DNA of 64,000 bases from Sinorhizobium garamanticum (GCF_029892065.1 NZ_CP120374.1:1302001-1366000), one strand, 5' to 3'. Counted from the first letter of the stretch, positions 1-9,001 are shown. The notes: a model not told the origin generated them from the sequence alone. Numbers and translations: made by a program.

Positions 1-135
1 CTTTCCGACGCCTTCGCGATCGCGACCGGCCGCATCGACGTGACGACGGTCGACCTCGTGCGCGAGAGCGAGGATGAGGCCGCCCTCGACGATCTGCCCG
101 AGCCCATGCTCGGCCAGCTCTCGCCGAAGCATTGA
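1..135 (+). CDS. TRAP transporter small permease (DctQ), C-terminal end only
   Basis: An open frame enters from the window edge and stops with TGA at 133-135. It encodes 44 residues ending LGQLSPKH. The tail is acidic and hydrophilic, as expected for the cytoplasmic C-terminus of a small membrane protein. The identification rests on context: it ends 10 bases before the TRAP large permease, and DctQ-type small permeases normally sit directly upstream of DctM. The stop overlaps the ribosome binding site (GAGGAGG) of the next gene, which suggests coupling. No domain can be seen in the part present. Confidence 0.55.
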   Translation, partial: LSDAFAIATGRIDVTTVDLVRESEDEAALDDLPEPMLGQLSPKH

Positions 136-145
136 GGAGGCGACG

Positions 146-1426
146 ATGACGGTCACCATCTTTCTCGGCGCGCTTCTCGGACCCATGGCACTCGGCGTGC
201 CGATCGCCTTCGCCCTGATCCTGAGCGGCGTCGCGCTGATGCTCTATCTCGGGCTGTTCGACGCCCAGATCGTCGCCCAGAACGTCTTGAACGGCGCCGA
301 CAGCTTCCCGCTGATGGCAGTTCCCTTCTTCCTGCTCGCCGGCGAGGTCATGAACACCGGCGGCCTTTCCCGCCGCATCGTCGCGCTGGCGCTGGCGATG
401 GTCGGCCATATCCGCGGCGGCCTCGGTTTCGTCGCGATCTTCGCAGCCTGCATCCTTTCGAGCCTCTCCGGCTCGGCCGTCGCCGACGCGGCCGCGCTTG
501 GCGCCCTCCTCCTGCCGATGATGCTGAAGTCGGGCCACGACCCGGCGCGCGCCGGCGGGCTGCTGGCGTCTGCCTCGATCATCGGACCGATCATCCCGCC
601 GTCGATCGGCTTCATCCTCTACGGCGTGGTTGGTGGCGTCTCGATCACCAAGCTTTTCCTCGCCGGCATCTTCCCCGGGCTGATGATCGCCGCTGCCCTT
701 TGCATCACCTGGCTCATCGTTGCCCGCAAGGAGCAGTCCGAACTGCCGCCGAGGGAGAGCGGCGCGGTGCGCCTCAAGGCCTTCGTCGACAGCTTCTGGG
801 CGCTGATGCTGCCGGTGATCATCATCGTCGGACTGAAGTTCGGCGTCTTCACGCCGACGGAAGCGGGCGTGGTCGCGGCCGTCTACTCGCTGTTCGTCTC
901 GATGGTCATCTACCGCGAACTGCCGCCGGCGCAGCTCTTCCACGTCTTCGTCGCGGCCGCCAAGATCACCGCGGTCGTCATGTTCCTGGTCGCCTGCGCG
1001 GCGGTCTCGGCCTGGCTGATCACGGTCGCCGACGTGCCCGGCGCGCTCGCCGCCCTCGTCGAACCGCTGATGGACAATCAGACCGCGCTCCTCGTCGCGA
1101 TCATGGTTCTGATCGTCGTCGTCGGCACCGCCATGGACATGACGCCGACCATCCTGATCATGACGCCGGTGCTGATGCCGGTCATCAAGCAGGCGGGCAT
1201 CGACCCGGTCTATTTCGGCGTGCTTTTCATCATCAACAATTCGATCGGCCTCATCACCCCGCCCGTCGGCACGGTTCTGAACGTCATCTGCGGCGTCTCG
1301 AAACTGTCGATGGAAGACTTGATGAAGGGCGTCGTGCCGTTCCTGATCGCCGAACTGATCGTTCTTTTCCTGCTCGTCCTCTTCCCTCAGCTGGTGACCG
1401 TTCCGGTCTCCTGGTTCGGGCGCTGA
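146..1426 (+). CDS. dctM: TRAP transporter large permease (DctM family)
   Basis: A 426-residue, strongly hydrophobic protein of the usual DctM length with about a dozen membrane segments. It forms the transport channel of a tripartite ATP-independent periplasmic transporter, driven by an ion gradient, in the inner membrane. Family-like stretches include the early PLMAVPFFLLAGEVM and the late NNSIGLITPPVGTVLN. The start at 146 is chosen because GAGGAGG lies just upstream; an earlier ATG at 74 would run through the preceding gene. The binding protein follows after 62 bases. Neighbouring enzymes point to shikimate, quinate or 3-dehydroshikimate as cargo, which is inference. Confidence 0.93.
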   Translation: MTVTIFLGALLGPMALGVPIAFALILSGVALMLYLGLFDAQIVAQNVLNGADSFPLMAVPFFLLAGEVMNTGGLSRRIVALALAMVGHIRGGLGFVAIFAACILSSLSGSAVADAAALGALLLPMMLKSGHDPARAGGLLASASIIGPIIPPSIGFILYGVVGGVSITKLFLAGIFPGLMIAAALCITWLIVARKEQSELPPRESGAVRLKAFVDSFWALMLPVIIIVGLKFGVFTPTEAGVVAAVYSLFVSMVIYRELPPAQLFHVFVAAAKITAVVMFLVACAAVSAWLITVADVPGALAALVEPLMDNQTALLVAIMVLIVVVGTAMDMTPTILIMTPVLMPVIKQAGIDPVYFGVLFIINNSIGLITPPVGTVLNVICGVSKLSMEDLMKGVVPFLIAELIVLFLLVLFPQLVTVPVSWFGR

Positions 1427-1488
1427 CGGGCGTGACTTCTGACTGTCAACACGGCCGGCGTGACACCGGTCCAACCTGGGAGGAAAAC

Positions 1489-2505
1489 ATGTTGAACAGA
1501 CTGACGAAACTGGCATTGGGCCTCGCCCTGCCACTTGTACTGCTGACGGCCGGGCCGGCATTTGCGGAGATCCGCGACCAGACCATCAAATTCGCCTCGG
1601 CGAACAACAAGGGTCACCCGCAGGTCACCGGCATGGAGAAGTTCGCCGAACTCGTCAACGAGAAGAGCGGCGGCAAGATCGCGGTGAAACTGTTCCCCGG
1701 CGGCACGCTGGGCGGCGACGTCCAGACCGTCTCGGCGCTGCAGGGCGGCGTCATCGAGATGACGGTGCTCAATGCCGGCATTCTCGCAAGCAACGTCAAG
1801 GAGTTTGGCGCCGTCGACCTTCCGTTCCTGTTCAACAGCGGCGAAGAGGCCGACAAGGTCATGGACGGCCCGTTCGGCACCGGCCTGATCGAGCGCCTGC
1901 CCGACACCGGCCTCGTGGGCCTCGCCTATTGGGAACTCGGCTTCCGCAATCTCACCAACAACCGTCATGCGGTTACCAAGCTGGAAGACATCAAGGGCCT
2001 GAAGATCCGCACGATCCAGTCGCCGATCCCGGTCGAGCTCTTCAACTCGCTCGGCGCCAACGCCGTGCCGCTGCCCTATACGGAGCTCTACACCGCGCTT
2101 GAAACGGGAACCGTCGACGGCCAGGAAAACCCGGCCGCAAACATCCTCAATGCGAAGTTCTACGAGGTGCAGAAATACATGACGCTGACCCGTCACCAGT
2201 ACAACCCGCAGATCGTGCTGATCTCGAAGAAGTTCTGGGACGGCCTCAACGACGAGGAGAAGGCGGTCCTGCAGCAGGCTGCGGTCGAAGCACGCGACTT
2301 CCAGCGCAAGGTATCGCGCGAGCAGGATGCAGCAGCGCTCGAGGAAATTCGCAAGACCGGCATGGAGGTCAGCGAACTCAGCCCGGAAGAAACGCAGAAG
2401 CTGCGCGATGCGGTCAAGCCGATGATCGACAAGTTCAGTGCCGACATCGGCCAGGAGACGGTGCAGGCGCTCTTCAAGGAGATCAGCGCCGTGCGCGGCC
2501 AGTAA
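1489..2505 (+). CDS. dctP: TRAP transporter substrate-binding protein (DctP family)
   Basis: A 338-residue periplasmic protein with a Sec signal peptide (MLNRLTKLALGLALPLVLL, cleavage after AFA about residue 26). The DctP fold is indicated by the segments FPGGTLGGDVQTVSALQGG, FRNLTNNRH and TVDGQENPAANI. The Arg in the segment LKIRTIQSP matches the conserved carboxylate-binding arginine of DctP proteins, so the ligand is probably an organic acid. The start follows GGGAGGAAAAC. It is the third gene of the TRAP operon and a hairpin follows its stop. The exact ligand is not visible; context favours shikimate or quinate. Confidence 0.92.
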   Translation: MLNRLTKLALGLALPLVLLTAGPAFAEIRDQTIKFASANNKGHPQVTGMEKFAELVNEKSGGKIAVKLFPGGTLGGDVQTVSALQGGVIEMTVLNAGILASNVKEFGAVDLPFLFNSGEEADKVMDGPFGTGLIERLPDTGLVGLAYWELGFRNLTNNRHAVTKLEDIKGLKIRTIQSPIPVELFNSLGANAVPLPYTELYTALETGTVDGQENPAANILNAKFYEVQKYMTLTRHQYNPQIVLISKKFWDGLNDEEKAVLQQAAVEARDFQRKVSREQDAAALEEIRKTGMEVSELSPEETQKLRDAVKPMIDKFSADIGQETVQALFKEISAVRGQ

Positions 2506-2516
2506 CGAAAAAAGCC

Positions 2517-2548
2517 GCCGGCCCGCCAGCTGCGAAAGGTGGGCCGGC
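2517..2548 (+). terminator. Hairpin between dctP and the shikimate dehydrogenase gene
   Basis: Two 11-base arms (2517-2527 and 2538-2548) pair with one G-U and a 10-base loop. No T-run follows on the plus strand, so it is more likely an mRNA-stabilising or attenuating hairpin after the abundant binding-protein message than a full terminator. Confidence 0.5.
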
Positions 2549-2601
2549 TTCAGCGGCGCTGCGGATGCCGTCGGCGCGGAAAACACATGGAACGGGAAAC
2601 C

Positions 2602-3462
2602 ATGACAGAAACGCTCGTAAGATCTTTGAGGGCCGGCCTGATCGGCTCTGGCATCCAGGCCTCGCTGACACCGGCGATGCATATGGCGGAGGGCGCCGCG
2701 CAGGGGCTCCGCTACGAATACGAGCTGATCGATCTCAATGTGCTCGGTGCAACGGAGAATGACTTGCCGCATATTATCGCCGACGCCGAGCGACGCGGCC
2801 TTGCCGGGCTCAACATCACCCATCCCTGCAAGCAGGCGGTCATTTCCTTTCTCGATGAGCTCGCCCCTGACGCCCGGCGGCTCGGCGCCGTCAATACCGT
2901 CGTGCTCAAGGGCGGCCGGCGCTACGGCCACAACACGGACTGGTGGGGTTTCGCGGAAGGCTTCCGGCGTGGTCTGCCGGATGCCGATCTCGCCTCGGCC
3001 GTGCAACTCGGCGCCGGCGGCGCAGGTGTCGCGACGGCCTACGCCGCGCTTTCGCTCGGTCTGCGGCGGCTTACCGTCCTCGACCGCCAGCTGGAGCGCG
3101 CGCAATCGCTTGCCGAGATGCTTTCGCCGATTTTTCCCGAGGCCGACATTGTGGCCGGTACGGATCTCGCCGCCGCGATGCGGGACGCATCGGGGCTCAT
3201 CCACGCCACCCCGACCGGAATGACGAAATATCCGGGGCTGCCGCTCGACGCCGAGCTCCTCGACGCGCGGCACTGGGTCGCCGAGATCGTCTATTTCCCG
3301 CTGGAAACGGCGCTGCTCCGGGAAGCGAGAAGGCGCGGCTGCCGCACGCTCGACGGCGGCGGCATGGCCGTGTTCCAGGCGGTCGGCGCCTTTCGACTGT
3401 TTACCGGGCTCGAGCCGGACGCGGCGCGGATGCTCGGCCATTTCAGGGCGCTGACCGGCTGA
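2602..3462 (+). CDS. Shikimate/quinate dehydrogenase family protein (AroE-like)
   Basis: A 286-residue protein with the AroE layout. The N-terminal substrate domain has the SLTP segment (about residues 21-24), catalytic Lys77 in NITHPCKQ and catalytic Asp113 in GHNTDWWGF. A Rossmann domain follows, with the LGAGGAG motif. An Asp in VLDRQ at the end of beta-2 suggests NAD rather than NADP. In a catabolic operon it would oxidise quinate or shikimate to the dehydro acid that the next gene product consumes. The start at 2602 follows GGGAAAC; ATG at 2587 is an alternative giving five more residues. A biosynthetic AroE role is less likely given TRAP genes on one side and a dehydratase on the other. 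Confidence 0.88.
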   Translation: MTETLVRSLRAGLIGSGIQASLTPAMHMAEGAAQGLRYEYELIDLNVLGATENDLPHIIADAERRGLAGLNITHPCKQAVISFLDELAPDARRLGAVNTVVLKGGRRYGHNTDWWGFAEGFRRGLPDADLASAVQLGAGGAGVATAYAALSLGLRRLTVLDRQLERAQSLAEMLSPIFPEADIVAGTDLAAAMRDASGLIHATPTGMTKYPGLPLDAELLDARHWVAEIVYFPLETALLREARRRGCRTLDGGGMAVFQAVGAFRLFTGLEPDAARMLGHFRALTG

Positions 3463-3553
3463 CGATGTCATTGCTCGGCTTGACGACCCCAGCAGGGCAG
3501 AGGGGTGTACCAACACCCACTTCCCGCCACTGCAATACAGAAGCGAGGACAGG

Positions 3554-5446
3554 ATGATGAAGACCTCGATAGCCACCGTTTCGCTTAGCGGCGATCTCAA
3601 GGACAAGCTGGAGGCGATCGCCAAAGCCGGCTTCGACGGCGTGGAAATCTTCGAGAACGATTTCCTCGCTTTCGATGAAGGGCCGCGGGAGGTCGGCCGC
3701 ATGGCGCGCGACTTCGGCCTCGAGATCACCTTGTTCCAACCGTTCCGGGATTTCGAGGGCATGCCGGAACCGCTTCGCACGCGAACCTTCGACCGTGCCG
3801 AACGCAAGTTCGACGTGATGCAGGAGCTTGGCACGGATCTCGTGCTCGTCTGCTCCAACGTATCGCCTGCCGCCCAGGGCGGCATCGACCGTGCGGCCGC
3901 CGATTTCCGCGAGCTTGGCGAACGGGCGGCGAAGCGAAACCTCAGGGTCGGCTATGAGGCGCTCGCCTGGGGCCGCCACATCAACGATCACCGCGACGCC
4001 TGGGAGATCGTCCGGCGCGCCGACCACCCCAATGTCGGCCTTATCCTCGACAGTTTCCACACGCTTTCCCGCAAGATCGAAGTCAATTCGATCCGGTCGA
4101 TCCCGAAAGAAAAAATCTTCATCATCCAGCTCGCCGACGCGCCGCTGATCGACATGGACCTGCTCTACTGGAGCCGGCATTTCCGCAACATGCCCGGCGA
4201 AGGGGATCTTCCGGTCACCGACTTCATGCGCGCCGTCGCTGCCACCGGGTACGACGGCTATCTGTCGCTGGAAATTTTCAACGACCAGTTCCGCGGCGGC
4301 AATGCCGGGGCCATCGCGGTCGACGGGCGCCGCTCGCTGATCTATCTCGGCGACCAGGTCAAGCGCGCCGAACCGGACACACCCTTGTCGGTACCGGCGA
4401 TGCCGGCGCCCGCCGAGGTCAAGGGCGTCGCCTTCATCGAATTCGCCGCCGACGAGGAGCAGGTGGCCGAACTGGAGGCGCTGGTCAGAACGCTCGGCTT
4501 TCAGAAGACCGCGACGCACAAGAGCAAACGCGTCGCGCTTTACCGCCAGGGCGCAATCAATCTCGTCATCAATACGGAGCGCGAGGGTTTCGCCAATGCC
4601 TCCTACCTGGTGCACGGCACGTCGGCTTATGCCTTCGGGCTGATGGTCGACGACGCCGCGGCGACCGTCGAGCGCGCAAAGGCGCTCGGCGCTGAACCCT
4701 TCGCACAGGCCGCCGGCCCCGGCGAGCTTTCGGTACCGGCGATCCGTGGCGTTGGCGGCGGGGTCATCTATTTTCTCGACGAAAAGTCCGAGCTGGCGCG
4801 TATTTGGGAGATCGAATTCGAGCCGGTGGAAGATGACCTGCCGACGGTGCCGGCCGGCCTCGTCTCCGTCGACCATGTCGCCCAGACCGTCAAATACGAG
4901 GAAATGCTGACCTGGCTCCTCTTCTACAACTCGCTGCTCGACGTGCATAAGACGCCGATGGTCGACATCATCGACCCGGCCGGGTTGGTTCGCAGCCAGG
5001 TGGTGGAGAATGACGCAGGCTCGCTGCGCATCACGTTGAACGGCGCCGAAAACCGCAACACGCTTGCAGGGCATTTCATCGCCGAGACCTTCGGCTCCGG
5101 CGTCCAGCATCTCGCCTTTGCCACGAACGACATCTTTGCAGCGGCTGAGGCGTTGCGGGCAAACGGCTTTCGCGCGCTGCCGATCTCGCCGAACTACTAT
5201 GACGACATCGAGGCGCGCTTCGCACTCGAGCCGGAGCTGATCGAGCGCTTGAAAGAGGCCAATATTCTCTACGATCGCGACGAGCACGGAGAGTACTTCC
5301 AGCTCTACAGTCCGACCTATGGCGAAGGATTTTTCTTCGAGATCGTGGAGCGACGCGGCTACCGCGGCTACGGCGCCGCCAATGCCATTTTCCGCATCGC
5401 CGCTTTGAAGAAACAGTTGCGGCCGGCGGGGCTGCCGCGAGATTAG
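3554..5446 (+). CDS. quiC: Fused 3-dehydroshikimate dehydratase / HPPD-like VOC protein (QuiC type)
   Basis: A 630-residue two-part protein. Residues 1 to about 270 form a TIM-barrel of the sugar-isomerase/AP-endonuclease-2 type. The metal-site residues of 3-dehydroshikimate dehydratase are all present: Glu135 (GYEALAWG), Asp166 and His169 (LDSFHTLS), Gln192 (IQLAD) and Glu240 (LSLEIF). The C-terminal half has two VOC modules like 4-hydroxyphenylpyruvate dioxygenase, with a full His-His-Glu set in VDHVAQ, VQHLAF and FFEIVER. Fused proteins of this size are known as QuiC-type dehydratases that convert 3-dehydroshikimate to protocatechuate. The chemistry of the HPPD-like half is unclear. ATG at 3554 and 3557 are both possible after GAGGACAGG. 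It lies about 90 bases after the dehydrogenase. Confidence 0.88.
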   Translation: MMKTSIATVSLSGDLKDKLEAIAKAGFDGVEIFENDFLAFDEGPREVGRMARDFGLEITLFQPFRDFEGMPEPLRTRTFDRAERKFDVMQELGTDLVLVCSNVSPAAQGGIDRAAADFRELGERAAKRNLRVGYEALAWGRHINDHRDAWEIVRRADHPNVGLILDSFHTLSRKIEVNSIRSIPKEKIFIIQLADAPLIDMDLLYWSRHFRNMPGEGDLPVTDFMRAVAATGYDGYLSLEIFNDQFRGGNAGAIAVDGRRSLIYLGDQVKRAEPDTPLSVPAMPAPAEVKGVAFIEFAADEEQVAELEALVRTLGFQKTATHKSKRVALYRQGAINLVINTEREGFANASYLVHGTSAYAFGLMVDDAAATVERAKALGAEPFAQAAGPGELSVPAIRGVGGGVIYFLDEKSELARIWEIEFEPVEDDLPTVPAGLVSVDHVAQTVKYEEMLTWLLFYNSLLDVHKTPMVDIIDPAGLVRSQVVENDAGSLRITLNGAENRNTLAGHFIAETFGSGVQHLAFATNDIFAAAEALRANGFRALPISPNYYDDIEARFALEPELIERLKEANILYDRDEHGEYFQLYSPTYGEGFFFEIVERRGYRGYGAANAIFRIAALKKQLRPAGLPRD

Positions 5447-5447
5447 A

Positions 5448-5491
5448 GCGGGATGAGGAAAACTGTGCGCGGTTTTCCGCCTGCATCCCGC
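5448..5491. repeat. Rhizobial intergenic palindrome (GCGGGATG type)
   Basis: An interrupted palindrome with outer arms GCGGGATG/CATCCCGC and inner arms GGAAAAC/GTTTTCC. It lies between the converging dehydratase and slipin genes and could act as a bidirectional terminator. I recognise it as a type common between genes in Rhizobiaceae; copy number needs a genome search. Confidence 0.65.
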
Positions 5492-5523
5492 GTCGTAATC
5501 GAGGACCAGAGCAGGGTCCTGCC

Positions 5524-6297
5524 TTATTGCGAAGAACCGCCCGCCTTGGTCGCGAGGATGTTCGCCAGATCCATCGGGAACGGAAAGACGATCGTCGAGC
5601 TCTTTTCAGCGGCGATCACGTTCAGCGTGCTGAGATAGCGCAATTGCATGGCCTGCGGCTGCCGGGCGAGAATTTCCGCCGCTTCGAGCAATTTCGCCGC
5701 CGCCTGCTGTTCGCCCTCGGCGTTGATGACCTTCGCCCGCCGCTCGCGTTCCGCTTCCGCCTGGCGCGCGATTGCCCGGATCATCGATTCATTGATGTCG
5801 ACATGCTTGATCTCGACGGTTGCGACCTTGATCCCCCAGGCATCCGTCTGAACGTCCAGTATTTTCTGGATATCTTCGTTGAGCCTGTCGCGCTCGGCCA
5901 GCATCTCGTCGAGGTCGTGCTTGCCGAGCACCGAGCGCAACGTCGTCTGGGCGAGCTGGCTCGTCGCCGCCATGAAGTCCTCGACCTGGATCGTCGATTT
6001 TTCCGCGTCGATCACCCGGAAATAAATGACCGCGCTGACGCGGACCGAAACGTTGTCGTGGGAGATGACGTCCTGGCTCGGAACATCGAGCACTCGCGTT
6101 CTGAGATCGACCCGCACCATTTGCTGAACCATGGGTACGAGCAGGATCAGCCCCGGTCCCTTGACGCCGGTGAACCGGCCCAGTGTGAAGACGACGCCGC
6201 GCTCGTATTCGCGCAAAATCCTGATCGCGTAGGCGATGACAATGAGCAGCACCACAAGCGCCGCGATGAAGGGGGCGAGACTTCCGACTATGTCCAT
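5524..6297 (-). CDS. SPFH/Band 7 protein (slipin, stomatin-like)
   Basis: A 257-residue membrane-anchored protein. One hydrophobic helix (about residues 8-27) is followed by a Band 7 domain beginning [15 protein letters not shown] with the typical [12 protein letters not shown]. Then comes an Ala/Glu/Arg-rich helix ([20 protein letters not shown]) likely to form coiled-coil oligomers. Slipins assemble in membrane microdomains, and their partner is usually an NfeD protein encoded next door. The nfeD-like gene ends 76 bases upstream on the same strand, so the two probably form an operon. The C-terminal NILATK region is close to that of QmcA/slipin proteins. Confidence 0.92.
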   Translation of the reverse strand: MDIVGSLAPFIAALVVLLIVIAYAIRILREYERGVVFTLGRFTGVKGPGLILLVPMVQQMVRVDLRTRVLDVPSQDVISHDNVSVRVSAVIYFRVIDAEKSTIQVEDFMAATSQLAQTTLRSVLGKHDLDEMLAERDRLNEDIQKILDVQTDAWGIKVATVEIKHVDINESMIRAIARQAEAERERRAKVINAEGEQQAAAKLLEAAEILARQPQAMQLRYLSTLNVIAAEKSSTIVFPFPMDLANILATKAGGSSQ

Positions 6298-6328
6298 GAC
6301 CTGCTCCTGCTCCTGTCGAGCCCGTTAC

Positions 6329-6372
6329 GCAATTTCGGACGGAAAACCGCTACGCACTTTTCCTGGAACTGC
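6329..6372. repeat. Rhizobial intergenic palindrome (GGAAAA/TTTTCC type)
   Basis: Arms GGAAAA (6341-6346) and TTTTCC (6358-6363) lie inside imperfect outer arms (GCAATTTC / GGAACTGC). It sits in the gap between the nfeD-like gene and the slipin gene. I recognise it as a second type of short rhizobial repeat. Confidence 0.55.
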
Positions 6373-6373
6373 T

Positions 6374-7741
6374 TTAGGTTTGCGGCGCGCTGCGCGCGAC
6401 TTTCAGCGTCAGTCCGTTGCGGCCTATGACAGTTACGTCTTCCCCCGCGGCGAGCGGATCGCCGCTGACGGCTCTCCAGCGTTCGCCGTGGGCGATGACG
6501 TAGCCTGTGCCGCCCGTCCAGCTATCGACTGTGCCAGACATGCCGATCATCTGCTCCCCACCGGTGACGACCTTGTGCCTGCGCGAGATGAAGGCAAGCC
6601 GGGCAACGAGAGCGCTGAAGGCAAGGCTTGCGATGGCGACGCCGCCGAGCACCGGCCAGGAGACCTGCAGGCCCGGGACATCCGTGTCGAACAGGATCGC
6701 TGCGCCGAGCACAAGCGCGACCGCGCCGCCGAGTCCAAGCGCCCCGAACGACGGCGCATGCGCCTCGGCCACCAGCAGCCCCACACCAAGGATGATCAGT
6801 CCGATGCCGGCGTAGCTCACCGGCAGCACGGCGAGTGCGTAGAGACCGAGGAGGAGGCTTATGCCGCCGATCGTGCCGGGCAGGACCGTTCCCGGCGTCA
6901 GAAACTCGAAGATCAGCCCGTAGATGCCGACGATCATCAGAAGCAGGGCGACATTCGGATCGGTGATCACAGACAGGAGGCGGGTCCGCCAATCCGGCAG
7001 AACGTCCTCGACGGCGAGCCCCGCCGTGTCGAGGCGGACATCGGCCTGGCCGACACGGACCGTGCGGCCATGTGCCTGCTTCAGGAGATCGCCGATCGTG
7101 GCGGCCGTGAAATCGATAACCTTTTCGCGAACGGCAGCGCTCGACGAAAGGCTCGCGGCCTCGCGCACGGCGCGCTCCGCCCAGTCGGCGTTGCGGTTGC
7201 GTAGCTCGGCAAGGCCGCGGATATAGGCGACCGCGTCGTTGATCATTTTTGCTTCGCCAGCATTGGTCGGCTGCTTTGCGCCGCTCGGCCGGTCGGCCTC
7301 GCCGGAACCATCCTTGTCGCCCTCCTCATCGCCGCCGAACAGACCGCCGCCAATGGCGATCGGTGTCGCGGCGCCGAGATTGGTGCCCGGGGCCATCGCC
7401 GCGATATGGCTCGCATAGAGGATATAGGTACCGGCGCTCGCCGCCCTCGCCCCGCTCGGCGACACGAAACTTGCGACCGGTACAGGAGAATCAAGGATGG
7501 CGCGGATGATGTCACGCATCGACGTGTCGAGGCCGCCGGGCGTGTCCATCTGTAGTATGACGAGGGAGGCGCCACGCGCCTTGGCCCGCTCAAGGCCGCG
7601 CGTTACATATTCTGCGGTCGCCGGACTGATCGCCCCGTTCACATGCAAGACCATCGCCCGGCGCTCGGCTCCGGAAGCGGACGGGGCAGAAAACGCGAAC
7701 GCCGATATCAATGTCATGAGCAGGATGAGGATTCGGGACAT
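6374..7741 (-). CDS. NfeD family serine protease-like membrane protein
   Basis: A 455-residue long-form NfeD. A signal peptide (MSRILILLMTLISAFAF...) precedes a ClpP-like domain with MDTPGGLDTSM and SGARAASAGTYIL, which holds the likely catalytic Ser. A Lys in the segment AKMINDAVAYIR fits the Ser-Lys dyad of long NfeD proteases. A polar low-complexity insert (DEEGDKDGSGEADRPSG) lies between them. Several membrane helices follow, then a C-terminal OB-fold-like NfeD domain ending in GRNGLTLKV. Long NfeD proteins cleave stomatin-type partners, and the slipin gene is immediately downstream. The start at 7741 puts the signal peptide at the N-terminus. Confidence 0.9.
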   Translation of the reverse strand: MSRILILLMTLISAFAFSAPSASGAERRAMVLHVNGAISPATAEYVTRGLERAKARGASLVILQMDTPGGLDTSMRDIIRAILDSPVPVASFVSPSGARAASAGTYILYASHIAAMAPGTNLGAATPIAIGGGLFGGDEEGDKDGSGEADRPSGAKQPTNAGEAKMINDAVAYIRGLAELRNRNADWAERAVREAASLSSSAAVREKVIDFTAATIGDLLKQAHGRTVRVGQADVRLDTAGLAVEDVLPDWRTRLLSVITDPNVALLLMIVGIYGLIFEFLTPGTVLPGTIGGISLLLGLYALAVLPVSYAGIGLIILGVGLLVAEAHAPSFGALGLGGAVALVLGAAILFDTDVPGLQVSWPVLGGVAIASLAFSALVARLAFISRRHKVVTGGEQMIGMSGTVDSWTGGTGYVIAHGERWRAVSGDPLAAGEDVTVIGRNGLTLKVARSAPQT

Positions 7742-7755
7742 TCGCCGCCACAACC

Positions 7756-8007
7756 TCAGAGTTTCTTTGGATCGCGATGATTTTGCGCCCAATCGATCCA
7801 CTCTAATATAGGCCAGAACTGCCGAAAGGGTAAGGCGTGCCGCAACCTGCCGTCGAAATCGTGCGGAAGAGTTCGGCCCGTGCGGTCGCTTACAGCGGCG
7901 CGCGCCATCATCTGCGCGGCATAGCTCTGACTGGCCTGCGACGCGAGTGCCGTTGCCCTGCCGGCCAGCTTCAATGCCCTCTCGGAGACGGCCGAGGAAT
8001 TGCCCAT
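7756..8007 (-). CDS. Small hypothetical protein downstream of the formylglycine-generating enzyme
   Basis: An 83-residue frame that starts 23 bases after the stop of the formylglycine-generating enzyme gene and ends 15 bases before the nfeD-like start. The composition looks like a real protein: an Ala-rich amphipathic first half (RALKLAGRATALASQASQSY) and an aromatic C-terminal segment (FRQFWPILEWIDWAQ). No signal peptide or known motif is seen and the Shine-Dalgarno sequence is weak, so it would rely on coupling to the upstream gene. I do not recognise the family. Confidence 0.45.
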   Translation of the reverse strand: MGNSSAVSERALKLAGRATALASQASQSYAAQMMARAAVSDRTGRTLPHDFDGRLRHALPFRQFWPILEWIDWAQNHRDPKKL

Positions 8008-8029
8008 CGCGCTGGCGGCAGCCGGAGCG

Positions 8030-9001
8030 TTACGGCCGTCGGACGCAACGGAATCCGATATGGGTCGTCGCCGAGTTCTCTTCCTGAGCGTGGCGCGCCG
8101 CCGGCCGGTAACGCCGACAATAGTTCGGCGCGCAGAGATGCGATCCGCCCTTGACCACCCGTCTGGCGATGCGGATCTGCGGTTGTGCGGGGTCGAAGCT
8201 TTCTTCCGCACCGCTTCCGCGCGGATTGGCGGGGATGCAGCAGGCCTTTTGCGCCGGTGCCGGATGAGCGGAGGACCAGTAGTCGCTCGTCCATTCCCAG
8301 ACATTGCCGATCATGTCGTAGAGCCCGTAGCCGTTCGGCGGGAAGCTGGCGACCGGCGACGTCCGCTCGAAGCCATCGGGCTTGAGATTTTCGGTCGGAA
8401 ACACGCCGTGCCAGGTATTGGCCATGAACCGGCCGTCCGGAACAAGTTCATCGCCCCAGGCAAACTCCGCGCCTTCGAAGCCGCCCTTCGCGGCGAACTC
8501 CCATTCGGCCTCGGTCGGCAGATCCTGGCCCACCCAGGCCGCATAGGCCTTGGCATCGGCATGGGCGACCTGGACAACCGGGTGGTCGAGTTTTCCGCGC
8601 AGATTGCTCAAGCCTCCGTAGGGCCGGCGCCAGTTCGCCCCGAACTTGAAACTCCACCATTGCGAGGGGTCGCGGCTGGTTATCCGCTTCGGCGGATCGA
8701 AAACGACCGATCCGGCCCTCAGCATGTGCGCCGGGGCGCCCGGATAGTCCTTCGGGTCGGAAGGCCTTTCGGCAAGCGTCACGTAGCCGGTCGCCTCGAC
8801 GAATTCCGCGAACTGCCGGTTGGTAACCGGCGCGACGTCGATCCAGAATCCATCCACTTTCACCGGATGCGCCGGAGCTTCTTCGGGATAGTGACGGTCC
8901 GATCCCATGACGAAGGTGCCGCCTTCGATCCAGACCTGTTCGCGGGCAGAGATCGCCATCGGCGTTTTATCGCCCGCGGATCGATTGAGCGGAATGTTCA
9001 T
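8030..9001 (-). CDS. Formylglycine-generating enzyme / SUMF1 family
   Basis: A 323-residue protein of the FGE-sulfatase fold. It has the typical opening WIEGGTFVMGSDRHYPEEAP, the central LPTEAEWEFAAKGG and the NVWEWTSDYW segment. Two cysteines in SHLCAPNYCRRYR (Cys290 and Cys295) match the redox/copper-binding pair of true formylglycine-generating enzymes. It is therefore likely to oxidise a sulfatase cysteine to formylglycine rather than belong to the Cys-less relatives. No sulfatase lies in the window, so it would act in trans. There is no clear signal peptide. The start has GAGG seven bases upstream. Confidence 0.88.
   Translation of the reverse strand: MNIPLNRSAGDKTPMAISAREQVWIEGGTFVMGSDRHYPEEAPAHPVKVDGFWIDVAPVTNRQFAEFVEATGYVTLAERPSDPKDYPGAPAHMLRAGSVVFDPPKRITSRDPSQWWSFKFGANWRRPYGGLSNLRGKLDHPVVQVAHADAKAYAAWVGQDLPTEAEWEFAAKGGFEGAEFAWGDELVPDGRFMANTWHGVFPTENLKPDGFERTSPVASFPPNGYGLYDMIGNVWEWTSDYWSSAHPAPAQKACCIPANPRGSGAEESFDPAQPQIRIARRVVKGGSHLCAPNYCRRYRPAARHAQEENSATTHIGFRCVRRP

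Noticed and set aside
1387..3885. An 832-residue minus-strand frame opposite dctP and the AroE-like gene
   Set aside because: The sense strand encodes two recognisable proteins with ribosome sites; the antisense frame has no motifs.
3443..5287. A 614-residue minus-strand frame opposite the fused dehydratase
   Set aside because: It is a shadow of the QuiC-type gene, whose active-site residues are all conserved on the plus strand.
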